Assembly (NCBI GenBank): GCA_037145635.1
Contig: JBBCXB010000013.1
Location: forward strand, 1 to 16,626
Reading direction: 5' to 3'
DNA from: JAATFS01 sp037145635
GTDB taxonomy: Bacteria > Pseudomonadota > Gammaproteobacteria > Xanthomonadales > Xanthomonadaceae
Length of the DNA stretch: 16,626 nt
Shown here: positions 1-13,229 of the stretch, piece after piece
Numbering within the stretch: position 1 is the first letter of the stretch
How the letters are laid out: every line of letters starts with the position of its first letter
The notes under the pieces: model-generated
The model's database searches: none
What the model saw: the letters and a program-made list of their open reading frames with translations, nothing else
Told to the model about the DNA's origin: nothing
Translations under genes and position numbers: made by a program

Positions 1-110
1 TGGTGGTGTCGCTGATCAACCCGGTGGCGATGGACGAAGGCCTGCGCTTCGCGATCCGCGAAGGCGGCCGTACCGTCGGCGCCGGCGTGGTGGCCAAGAT
101 CATCAAGTAA
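1..110 (+). CDS. tuf: Elongation factor Tu, C-terminal end (partial)
   Basis: The last 35 complete codons of an EF-Tu gene are present, ending in GRTVGAGVVAKIIK and TAA; the start lies outside the window. EF-Tu is the cytoplasmic GTPase that carries aminoacyl-tRNA to the ribosomal A site. The visible part belongs to the C-terminal beta-barrel (domain 3), and the stretch EGLRFAIREGGRTVGAGVV is the family's characteristic ending. The terminal residues IIK differ from the VLG of E. coli. Being just upstream of tRNA-Trp, secE and nusG, this is positionally the tufB copy. A second tuf gene begins at 16495; the visible parts do not overlap, so their identity cannot be compared here. Confidence 0.97.
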   Translation, partial: VVSLINPVAMDEGLRFAIREGGRTVGAGVVAKIIK

Positions 111-124
111 GTAGTGCCTGCATT

Positions 125-185
125 CCGGCGGCCTCGGCCGCCGGTTTCGCGCGAAAGGCGGGCCGGCTGAACCTCGGTCCGCCTT
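125..185 (+). terminator. Two hairpins behind tuf
   Basis: Bases 125-144 form a 9-bp perfect stem (CCGGCGGCC/GGCCGCCGG, 2-base centre) followed by TTT. Bases 155-165 pair with 175-185 in an 11-bp stem with one G-U pair and a 9-base loop, followed by CGTTGTC. Both resemble intrinsic terminators but have poor T-tracts, so they may end the tuf message only partly, or serve as processing sites that free tRNA-Trp. I see no convincing promoter between them and the tRNA. Confidence 0.5.
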
Positions 186-217
186 CGTTGTCTAAGGGTT
201 CGCAGTAACGAGTACAT

Positions 218-293
<76 letters not shown>

Positions 294-397
294 CTCCAAG
301 TATCTATGCGCAGTCGTCGGACGGCTGCCTGGCAGAATCAAGAATATTGAGAAGTCCGCACAGGATGTCCGGGCTCTTGCGAGGGACTCGCGTAAAC

Positions 398-808
398 GTG
401 AACAGCAAAATCGAACCTTCCAAGGGCGCCTCTTCCTCCAGCGGCGACATCGTCAAGTACGTGGTGTCTGCGGTCCTGCTGATCGCGGGCCTGTTCGTAT
501 GGTTCTGGTTCTCTGCGCCCGAGCGCGCCGCCCAGCTGGGCTCCTGGACGCCGCAGCTGCGTGCGCTGGCCGTCGTGGTTGGCCTGGTCGCTGCAGCCTT
601 CGTGTTCCTGGGCACCGGCAAGGGGCGCGAAACCCGCGACTTCCTGTCCGAATCGCGTTTCGAGTTGCGCAAGGTGGTCTGGCCGACGCGCCAGGAAGCC
701 ATCCGTACCACCTGGGTCGTCATCGTGGTGGTCATCATTCTGAGTTTGCTGTTGGGCGGCTTCGACTTTGTCATCCAGAAGCTCACGCAGTGGTTCCTGG
801 CTCGTTGA
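398..808 (+). CDS. secE: Preprotein translocase subunit SecE
   Basis: SecE clamps SecY in the inner-membrane SecYEG channel that exports unfolded proteins. From GTG 398 the product is 136 residues, beginning (M)NSKIEPSK, with three hydrophobic segments at about 21-38, 54-71 and 106-128. The conserved cytoplasmic amphipathic stretch ELRKVVWPTRQE lies at 89-100, just before the last membrane segment. The length fits the three-helix E. coli type (127 residues). GTG 398 is preferred because the protein then starts as in Xanthomonadaceae homologues (from memory); an in-frame ATG at 365, with GAGAAG at 349-354, would add 11 residues. The open frame upstream of 365 runs through tRNA-Trp and is not coding. 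nusG follows after 13 bases, so the two are cotranscribed. Confidence 0.95.
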   Translation: MNSKIEPSKGASSSSGDIVKYVVSAVLLIAGLFVWFWFSAPERAAQLGSWTPQLRALAVVVGLVAAAFVFLGTGKGRETRDFLSESRFELRKVVWPTRQEAIRTTWVVIVVVIILSLLLGGFDFVIQKLTQWFLAR

Positions 809-821
809 GGAGAATCAAGCA

Positions 822-1379
822 GTGAAGCGTTGGTACGTCGTTCACGCCTATTCAGGCTTTGAGAAGTCGGTTGCGCAGGCCCTGCGCGATCGCATCGTCC
901 GCGACGGAATGGAGGAGCGCTTCGGCGACGTCCTGGTTCCGACCGAGGAAGTGGTGGAGATGCGGTCCGGCCAGAAGCGCCGGTCCGAGCGCAAGTTCTT
1001 CCCGGGTTACGTGCTCGTCCAGATCGAGACCCACGAAGAGGCGGGCATCCCCCGCATCGACAACGAGAGCTGGCACCTGGTCAAGGACACCTCCAAGGTG
1101 ATGGGCTTCATCGGCGGCACTGCCGACCGGCCGCTCCCCATCCGCGACGAGGAGGCCGACGCCATCCTCCAGCGCGTCCAGGACGGTGTCGAGAAGCCGC
1201 GTCCGAAGGTGCTGTTCGAGCCGGGCCAGATGGTCCGCGTCATCGACGGCCCGTTCAACGACTTCAACGGCGTGGTCGAGGAAGTCAACTACGAGAAGAG
1301 CCGCCTGCGCGTGGCGGTGCTGATCTTCGGCCGCTCCACTCCGGTGGAGCTGGAGTTCGGCCAGGTCGAGAAGGGCTGA
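822..1379 (+). CDS. nusG: Transcription termination/antitermination factor NusG
   Basis: NusG binds RNA polymerase through its N-terminal domain, and through its KOW domain binds either Rho or ribosomal protein S10, coupling transcription to translation. The 185-residue product starts MKRWYVVHAYSGFEK at GTG 822, with AGGAG at 808-812 overlapping the secE stop. The NGN domain covers about residues 1-120, including RKFFPGYVLVQ. The KOW domain follows at about 128-185, with GPFNDFNGVVEEVN and the ending FGRSTPVELEFGQVEKG. Phe169 aligns with E. coli Phe165, the S10-contact residue. It is slightly longer than the E. coli protein (181). The reading frame extends upstream to 768 inside secE, but that part lacks homology and a suitable ribosome site. 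Confidence 0.98.
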   Translation: MKRWYVVHAYSGFEKSVAQALRDRIVRDGMEERFGDVLVPTEEVVEMRSGQKRRSERKFFPGYVLVQIETHEEAGIPRIDNESWHLVKDTSKVMGFIGGTADRPLPIRDEEADAILQRVQDGVEKPRPKVLFEPGQMVRVIDGPFNDFNGVVEEVNYEKSRLRVAVLIFGRSTPVELEFGQVEKG

Positions 1380-1388
1380 TTCGGCCGT

Positions 1389-1412
1389 GAAGGGCGCCCG
1401 CGGGCGCCCTTC
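1389..1412 (+). terminator. Perfect 24-base palindrome after nusG
   Basis: GAAGGGCGCCCG is followed directly by its exact reverse complement, nine bases behind the nusG stop. RNA from either strand would fold into a stem of about 10 bp with a 4-base loop. The bases that follow (GGAAATTGCTG) contain no U-tract, so it is a weak intrinsic terminator at best. It may instead protect the nusG 3' end or pause polymerase. It lies just upstream of the rplK promoter. Confidence 0.55.
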
Positions 1413-1421
1413 GGAAATTGC

Positions 1422-1430
1422 TGATATACT
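1422..1430 (+). promoter_or_regulatory. Extended -10 promoter for rplK-rplA
   Basis: TGATATACT matches the extended -10 form TGnTATAAT with one mismatch (TATACT at 1425-1430). The expected -35 region falls inside the 1389-1412 palindrome and shows no TTGACA-like hexamer, so recognition would depend on the extended -10. The start point would be near 1437, giving a leader of about 140 bases. E. coli has its L11 promoter at the same place, between nusG and rplK. Confidence 0.65.
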
Positions 1431-1436
1431 GCGCGG

Positions 1437-1485
1437 CTCGCTGTCCAGCGAGGCCGCCGAGAAGGGCTGCCGCTGGGCGGCCTTC
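1437..1485 (+). promoter_or_regulatory. rplK leader with alternative hairpins
   Basis: Three overlapping stems can be drawn: CTCGCT/AGCGAG (1437-1442/1447-1452, loop GTCC); AGGCCGCC/GGCGGCCT (1451-1458/1476-1483); and 1461-1471 with 1476-1485, about 10 bp with one bulged G and one G-U pair and a GCTG loop. The last two exclude each other. In E. coli, protein L1 represses this operon by binding the L11 leader; that is established for the family, but I could not delimit an L1 site here, and the remaining leader (1486-1576) shows only short pairings. Confidence 0.45.
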
Positions 1486-1576
1486 TGCGTACGTTAAACG
1501 CGATGTCGGGACGCGTGATTTTCCCGGCGCGATGGGGAGCCTGCGGTCTAGGCGCTAGCACCCGGAGACTATTCAA

Positions 1577-2005
1577 ATGGCAAAGAAAGTAGTCGGTTAC
1601 ATCAAGCTGCAGGTCAAGGCCGGTCAGGCCAACCCCTCGCCGCCGGTCGGTCCTGCGCTGGGTCAGCGCGGCCTGAACATCATGGAATTCTGCAAGGCGT
1701 TCAATGCCGCCACGCAGAAGCTGGAGCCGGGCCTGCCGACGCCGGTCATCATCACGGCCTATTCCGACCGTACTTTCACGTTCGTCACCAAGAGCACTCC
1801 GGCCAGCGTTCTGCTGAAGAAGGCCGCCGGCGTGAACTCGGGTTCCAAGCGCCCCAACACCGAGAAGGTGGGCAAGGTCACCCGCAAGCAGCTCGAGGAG
1901 ATCGCCAAGGCGAAGGAAGCCGACCTGACGGCGGCCGAGCTGGAAGCGGCGGTGCGTACGATTGCGGGCTCTGCCCGCAGCATGGGCCTGACGGTGGAGG
2001 GTTAA
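1577..2005 (+). CDS. rplK: 50S ribosomal protein L11
   Basis: L11 binds the GTPase-associated centre of 23S rRNA at the base of the L7/L12 stalk and takes part in factor binding and RelA activation. The 142-residue product has the usual length. The flexible N-terminal domain holds the proline/glycine motif NPSPPVGPALGQRG at residues 19-32, and the RNA-binding C-terminal domain includes the SGSKRPNTEKVGKVTRKQ region. The start ATG 1577 is preceded by GGAG at 1564-1567. The N-terminal MAKK carries Lys3, a site that PrmA trimethylates in E. coli. The ribosome site of rplA, GGAGG at 1996-2000, lies inside the end of this gene, consistent with translational coupling. Confidence 0.99.
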   Translation: MAKKVVGYIKLQVKAGQANPSPPVGPALGQRGLNIMEFCKAFNAATQKLEPGLPTPVIITAYSDRTFTFVTKSTPASVLLKKAAGVNSGSKRPNTEKVGKVTRKQLEEIAKAKEADLTAAELEAAVRTIAGSARSMGLTVEG

Positions 2006-2009
2006 GAAG

Positions 2010-2708
2010 ATGGCACAGACCAAGCGTGAGAAGGCCATCCAGGCCGCTGTCGTCCCCGGCAAGGCATACGCCTTCGAGGACGCGATCAAGATTCTGAAGA
2101 CGGTGACCAAGGCCAAGTTCGTCGAGTCCGTCGACGTGGCCGTGCGTCTGGGCGTGGACGCCAAGAAGTCCGACCAGCAGGTGCGCGGTTCGACCGTGCT
2201 GCCGGCCGGTACCGGCAAGAGCGTGCGCGTGGCGGTGTTCGCACCGGCCGGTGCCAAGGCCGACGAGGCCCTGGCCGCCGGTGCCGAGGCCGTGGGCATG
2301 GACGACCTGGCCGAGAAGATGCAGGCCGGCGACCTGAACTACGATGTCGTCATCGCGACCCCGGACGCCATGCGCGTCGTCGGCAAGCTCGGCACCGTGC
2401 TGGGCCCGCGCGGCCTGATGCCGAACCCGAAGGTCGGCACCGTGTCGCCGAACCCGGGCGAGGCGGTCAAGAACGCCAAGTCCGGTCAGGTCCGCTACCG
2501 CACCGACAAGGCCGGCATCATCCACTGCACGATCGGCAAGGCCAGCTTCGACGACGAAGCGCTGAAGTCGAACCTGCAGGCGCTGCTGGCCGACCTGGTC
2601 AAGGCCAAGCCGGCCACCTCCAAGGGTACCTACCTGCAGAAGGTGTCGCTGAGCTCGACCATGGGCCCGGGCGTGACGGTCGACCAGTCGAGCCTGTCGC
2701 TGAAGTGA
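2010..2708 (+). CDS. rplA: 50S ribosomal protein L1
   Basis: L1 forms the mobile L1 stalk that guides deacylated tRNA out of the E site. In E. coli it also represses translation of its own rplK-rplA message. The 232-residue product has the family length, and the signature GKLGTVLGPRGLMPNPKVGT starts at residue 125. The flanking GDLNYDVVIATPDAMRVV and SGQVRYRTDKAGIIHCTIG stretches fit the two-domain L1 fold. Only four bases separate it from the rplK stop, with no separate promoter. It ends in TGA and is followed at once by a dense series of hairpins, so its message probably has a defined 3' end. Confidence 0.99.
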   Translation: MAQTKREKAIQAAVVPGKAYAFEDAIKILKTVTKAKFVESVDVAVRLGVDAKKSDQQVRGSTVLPAGTGKSVRVAVFAPAGAKADEALAAGAEAVGMDDLAEKMQAGDLNYDVVIATPDAMRVVGKLGTVLGPRGLMPNPKVGTVSPNPGEAVKNAKSGQVRYRTDKAGIIHCTIGKASFDDEALKSNLQALLADLVKAKPATSKGTYLQKVSLSSTMGPGVTVDQSSLSLK

Positions 2709-2715
2709 TCCGGTC

Positions 2716-2761
2716 GCACCGGGAGCCCCGGCTCCCGGTGCGTCCTGCAGTACCGTTTTTT
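2716..2761 (+). terminator. Competing hairpins with T6 tract after rplA
   Basis: GCACCGGGAGCC (2716-2727) pairs perfectly with 2730-2741, a 12-bp stem. The T6 run at 2756-2761 is too far (14 bases) from this stem for normal intrinsic termination. However, CGGTGC (2736-2741), part of the same stem, can instead pair with GTACCG (2750-2755; 6 bp including one G-U, 8-base loop), which abuts the T6 run and has terminator geometry. The two stems exclude each other, and the long one forms first during transcription. Confidence 0.5.
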
Positions 2762-2823
2762 CGGCTCCGGGATCTCCCGGTAGCCGGAAGTCCGTCCCCG
2801 GTATTTCGGGTGACGGACATTTT
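2762..2823 (+). terminator. Two further hairpins, the second terminator-like
   Basis: Hairpin one: CGGCT+CCGGG (2762-2771) pairs with CCCGG-U-AGCCG (2776-2786), 10 bp with bulged U2781 and loop AUCU. Hairpin two: GTCCGTC+CCCG (2790-2800) pairs with CGGG-U-GACGGAC (2807-2818), 11 bp with bulged U2811 and a 6-base loop, followed by ATTTT (2819-2823). Both carry a single bulged U on the 3' arm. The second could terminate or attenuate transcription from rplKA into rplJL. Confidence 0.5.
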
Positions 2824-2856
2824 GAAGGCGATCGCCGGCGCCAGTCGCGGGCGGTA

Positions 2857-2990
2857 GCCGTCAAAGACCGCAGGTGCGGTTGTGTCGAAGATCGACGACG
2901 GGCAGGGATGCTCGCACTGGCACGGAGTCGCCGTCGATCCAGCGCATCCGCTTAATCGGTTCCCGCAGGGAGCTGGCCTGCGTAGATGGT
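2857..2990 (+). promoter_or_regulatory. L10-type ribosomal leader (L10-L12 binding site) of rplJL
   Basis: The strand CCGTC-AAAGAC-CGCAGG (2858-2874) pairs with CCTGCG-TA-GATGG (2977-2989). The helices CGCAGG/CCTGCG (6 bp) and CCGTC/GATGG (5 bp including one G-U) flank an asymmetric AAAGAC/UA internal loop. From memory, the E. coli L10 leader has CCGUCGAAGACCGCAGG and CCUGCGUAGACGG, preceded by CUUAAUC, which is also present here (CTTAATC at 2951-2957). The middle forms an 8-bp stem GATCGACG/CGTCGATC (2890-2897/2932-2939) and a small TCCC/GGGA hairpin (2961-2971). In E. coli, surplus L10-L12 complex binds this RNA and represses rplJL translation; the same role is inferred here. Confidence 0.85.
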
Positions 2991-3263
2991 GTCGCCCTTC
3001 TGGAGTTTTCTGGTTCACGCACGTCTGGGACATCCCCAGGTTGGCCCACTCCAGGTCTAGAACGGCCACCAAAGGAACATCGGTCGATGTTCCCGGCTTC
3101 CAGGAAGGAGGCTGCCCTGGACCGCAACCGGCAGGAGCCGCGAGCGGAGTAGTTTGAAGCGGGGATGAGAGATTCGGCATTGGGGATTTGCAGGAGCTGC
3201 TTCATGGCTTTCGACGGATCACCCATCGCCCATCACCAATCCCTGCTTTAACGGAGGAGTGCA
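2991..3263 (+). other. Remainder of the rplJ untranslated leader
   Basis: This stretch completes the 555-base gap between rplA and rplJ. It has one clear hairpin: GGAACATCG (3074-3082) pairs with CGATGTTCC (3085-3093). Towards the gene, a G-rich arm (3161-3188, with GGGGAT and GGGGATT) faces a C-rich arm (3219-3243, CACCCATCGCCCATCACCAATCCC), for example GGGATT 3183-3188 with AATCCC 3238-3243. The strong rplJ ribosome site GGAGGAG lies at 3253-3259. I see no convincing protein gene on either strand and no good promoter. Confidence 0.5.
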
Positions 3264-3794
3264 ATGGCTCTCAATCTGTCCCAGAAGCAAGAAGTAGTCG
3301 CCGAGCTGGCAGACGTCGCCGCCAAGGCCCACTCCTTGATCGCCGCCGAATACGCTGGCACCACGGTCTCCCAGATGACCGCGATGCGCAAGCAGGCACG
3401 CGAAACCGGCGTGTTCTTGAAAGTTGTCAAGAACACCCTGGCCTCGCGCGCCGTCGAAGGCACCGAGTACGCCGTCGTCAAGGACAAGCTGGTCGGTCCT
3501 TTGCTGTACGCGTTCTCGCTCGAGGAGCCCGGCGCCGCCGGTCGCCTGATCAAGGATTTCGCCAAGACCAACGACAAGCTGCAGGCCAAGGTCGTGTCCA
3601 TCGGCGGGGAAATCTTCCCGGCCAGCCATGTGGACGTGCTGGCCTCGCTGCCGACCCGCGATCAGGCCCTGGCCATGCTGGCCCGTGTCCTGTCCGAGCC
3701 GGCCGCCATGTTCGCGCGCGCAGTCAAGGCCGTCGGCGAGAAGCAGGAGGGTGGCGCTGCCGCCGAACCTGCCGCCGAGACCGCAGAAGCTTGA
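3264..3794 (+). CDS. rplJ: 50S ribosomal protein L10
   Basis: L10 anchors the L7/L12 dimers to 23S rRNA and forms the base of the stalk that recruits translation GTPases. In E. coli the L10-L12 complex also represses its own message. The 176-residue product starts MALNLSQKQEVV at ATG 3264 behind a strong GGAGGAG site. The RNA-binding N-terminal domain covers about residues 1-130 and includes FLKVVKNTLASRAVEGT. The C-terminal helix that binds L12 dimers is at about 131-160 (LPTRDQALAMLARVLSEPAA), followed by an Ala/Glu-rich tail. Its length is near the upper end of the family range. rplL follows after 54 bases. Confidence 0.99.
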   Translation: MALNLSQKQEVVAELADVAAKAHSLIAAEYAGTTVSQMTAMRKQARETGVFLKVVKNTLASRAVEGTEYAVVKDKLVGPLLYAFSLEEPGAAGRLIKDFAKTNDKLQAKVVSIGGEIFPASHVDVLASLPTRDQALAMLARVLSEPAAMFARAVKAVGEKQEGGAAAEPAAETAEA

Positions 3795-3798
3795 TGTC

Positions 3799-3813
3799 CT
3801 AGCGATTCGCTAG
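3799..3813 (+). promoter_or_regulatory. Small hairpin between rplJ and rplL
   Basis: CTAGCG and CGCTAG form a 6-bp stem with a 3-base centre (in practice 5 bp and a GATTC loop) just behind the rplJ stop. The rest of the gap is A-rich and unstructured up to AAAGG (3836-3840) and the rplL start, which suits the high translation rate L7/L12 needs relative to L10. A role in message processing is possible but unproven. Confidence 0.4.
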
Positions 3814-3848
3814 AACCCCAATCCAGAAAACATTCAAAGGTAATCAAA

Positions 3849-4217
3849 ATGTCCCTTACCAACGAGCAGATCGTCGACGCCATCGCCGAGAAGTCCCTGA
3901 TGGAAGTGATGGAGCTGGTCAAGGCCATCGAAGAGAAGTTCGGCGTCTCCGCCGCCGCTCCGGTCGCCGCTGCCGGCCCGGCCGCCGCTGCCGCTCCGGT
4001 CGAAGAGCAGACCGAGTTCACCGTGAGCCTGCTCAACGCCGGCGCCAAGAAGGTCGACGTGATCAAGGCCGTGCGCGCCATCACCGGCCTGGGCCTGAAG
4101 GAAGCCAAGGACCTCACCGAGGCCGGCGGCGTGCTGAAGGAAGCCGTGTCGAAGGAAGATGCCGAGAAGATGAAGAAGGACCTCGAGGCCGCCGGCGCGA
4201 CCGTCGAAGTCAAGTAA
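3849..4217 (+). CDS. rplL: 50S ribosomal protein L7/L12
   Basis: L7/L12 is the multicopy stalk protein whose C-terminal domains contact EF-Tu, EF-G, IF2 and RF3 and stimulate their GTPase activity. The 122-residue product shows the classic three parts: an N-terminal dimerisation helix pair (about 1-33, MSLTNEQIVDAIAEKSLMEV), an Ala/Pro-rich hinge (about 34-53), and a globular C-terminal domain (54-122) containing GAKKVDVIKAVRAITGLGLK and EAKDLTEAGG. Length and layout are normal. The ribosome site AAAGG at 3836-3840 sits in an A-rich, unstructured leader. It shares its transcript with rplJ and is followed by an attenuator-like hairpin before rpoB. Confidence 0.99.
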   Translation: MSLTNEQIVDAIAEKSLMEVMELVKAIEEKFGVSAAAPVAAAGPAAAAAPVEEQTEFTVSLLNAGAKKVDVIKAVRAITGLGLKEAKDLTEAGGVLKEAVSKEDAEKMKKDLEAAGATVEVK

Positions 4218-4259
4218 GCGATCTCTTGCATCGCCGGCGTTTCAAGGTGATGCACTGAA

Positions 4260-4294
4260 GGCTGGGGGCGAAAGCCCCCGGCCTTTGGCCGTTT
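4260..4294 (+). terminator. Attenuator-type hairpin between rplL and rpoB
   Basis: GGCTGGGGGC (4260-4269) pairs with GCCCCCGGCC (4274-4283): 10 bp with one U-G pair and a stable GAAA tetraloop, followed by TTT. An overlapping alternative, CGGCC-TTT-GGCCG (4279-4291), is followed by TTTA. In E. coli a leaky terminator at this position lets only part of the transcripts enter rpoBC, so that ribosomal proteins exceed polymerase subunits. Position and structure suggest the same here; the short T-tracts fit partial termination. Confidence 0.7.
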
Positions 4295-4295
4295 A

Positions 4296-4370
4296 GGCGG
4301 GAATCGTGGATCGGGAACGCGGAATCGGAAAGGCAGGCACGCCCTGCGCTCCGACTCCCGTGTCCCCGCC
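4296..4370 (+). repeat. Nested imperfect fold-back (GGGAATCGG type)
   Basis: Four helices nest inside each other: GGCGGG 4296-4301 with CCCGCC 4365-4370; CGGGA 4312-4316 with TCCCG 4356-4360; TCGGA 4325-4329 with TCCGA 4350-4354; and GCAGG 4333-4337 with CCTGC 4343-4347. The left arm is built from GGGAATCG/GGATCGGG/GGAATCGG units and the right arm holds CCGACTCCC, which recurs in the rpoB-rpoC gap. Confidence 0.55.
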
Positions 4371-4389
4371 TCCGCCTCATCGAGTTGGT

Positions 4390-4446
4390 AGTTGGAAGTA
4401 GCGGGAGAAGGCGTGCTGGTGCCGGCAATACCAGCGACTTCCAACT
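4390..4446 (+). promoter_or_regulatory. Bulged long stem upstream of rpoB, possible RNase III site
   Basis: AGTTGGAAGT (4390-4399) pairs perfectly with ACTTCCAACT (4437-4446), and GCTGGT (4415-4420) with ACCAGC (4430-4435), giving a 16-bp two-part stem with a large one-sided internal loop (4400-4414 against G4436) and a 9-base loop. In E. coli RNase III cuts the rplL-rpoB spacer; a similar role is inferred from position only. After it, 4447-4508 holds only the rpoB ribosome site AAGGTGGA (4496-4503). Confidence 0.5.
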
Positions 4447-4508
4447 GACAGCTTAATCGTTACCCAGGGTCGCGGACGCGCGGCCCCCACAGCCCAAGGT
4501 GGAACCTC

Positions 4509-8660
<4,152 letters not shown>

Positions 8661-8665
8661 GGGCA

Positions 8666-8785
8666 GGGAATGGGGAGTCGGGAATAGGAGCCGCTCAGGC
8701 GTGTGCCGACAGGCCGCTGGCGCTTCCTTCTCTTCCGACTCCCCGCTTTCCACGACTCCCTATTCGCTATTCCCGATTCCCGGAG
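8666..8785 (+). repeat. rpoB-rpoC gap with competing fold-backs
   Basis: A G-rich arm (8666-8690) has two possible partners. With 8733-8744 it forms GGGGAGTCGG...AA/TT-CCGACTCCCC, 12 pairs with one bulged G. With the second C-rich arm it forms GGGAAT (8666-8671) with ATTCCC (8776-8781), and GGGAATAG (8680-8687) with CTATTCCC (8767-8774). The second pairing ends at the base before the rpoC ribosome site GGAG (8782-8785). An open frame reaches back through this gap to 8703, but it lacks homology and a ribosome site there, so rpoC is started at 8793. Confidence 0.55.
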
Positions 8786-8792
8786 AAATCAA

Positions 8793-13007
<4,215 letters not shown>

Positions 13008-13052
13008 GCCTCGTCACCGGCGGCCCCCGCGGCCCCCGGTCACCAGCGAAAG

Positions 13053-13076
13053 GGAGGGCAGGAGGCCCTCCGTTTT
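13053..13076 (+). terminator. Intrinsic terminator of rpoBC
   Basis: GGAGGGC (13053-13059) pairs with GCCCTCC (13065-13071) around loop AGGAG, followed by GTTTT. It is the best intrinsic terminator in the window and lies 45 bases behind the rpoC stop, just ahead of a new promoter. Upstream, CGGCCCCCG is present twice in tandem (13021-13038). Confidence 0.75.
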
Positions 13077-13116
13077 CCGGCCCCGGACGGGCCAGCAGGC
13101 GCAGGATCCCGTGCAG

Positions 13117-13146
13117 TTGACGGGCGTTTCGCCTGCCAGCTATACT
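13117..13146 (+). promoter_or_regulatory. Sigma70 promoter for rpsL-rpsG-fusA
   Basis: TTGACG (13117-13122) and TATACT (13141-13146) match the -35 and -10 consensus at five of six positions each, with an 18-base spacer. The predicted start is near 13153, giving a leader of about 77 bases before rpsL. It lies immediately behind the rpoBC terminator, as expected for a separately driven str operon. Confidence 0.85.
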
Positions 13147-13156
13147 CCCCTGTCTC

Positions 13157-13187
13157 GGCAGGCCGTCCTTCGGCCTGCCTTCGTTTT
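13157..13187 (+). promoter_or_regulatory. Terminator-like hairpin in the rpsL leader
   Basis: GGCAGGCCG (13157-13165) pairs with CGGCCTGCC (13171-13179), a 9-bp perfect stem with loop TCCTT, followed by TTCGTTTT. A second small stem, AGGCC-TTGAT-GGCCT (13196-13210), follows. The first begins about four bases after the predicted start, so it may stabilise the 5' end, cause early attenuation, or terminate readthrough from rpoC. Confidence 0.55.
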
Positions 13188-13229
13188 CACGCATAAGGCC
13201 TTGATGGCCTCAATCAGAAGAATCTACTG

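Noticed and set aside
2751..2830. Possible promoter for rplJ around TTTTTTCGG or TTGAAG
   Set aside because: No -10 hexamer of reasonable quality lies at 16-18 bases from either candidate, although E. coli does have a promoter in this gap.
3102..3152. Strong Shine-Dalgarno-like AGGAAGGAGG (3102-3111) followed by tiny frames from CTG
   Set aside because: No ATG, GTG or TTG lies at a usable distance; CTG starts are rare and the resulting 12-19-codon peptides show no sign of being real.
2874..3157. Two 91-92-codon open frames in the rplA-rplJ gap
   Set aside because: They overlap the L10 leader structure, lack ribosome sites and resemble no protein; their composition is that of untranslated GC-rich DNA. 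Minus-strand frames here are equally unsupported.
8703..8792. Thirty-residue N-terminal extension of rpoC from 8703
   Set aside because: It runs through the rpoB-rpoC fold-back, has no ribosome site, and the standard RpoC start MKDLLNLFNQQ at 8793 has GGAG at proper spacing.
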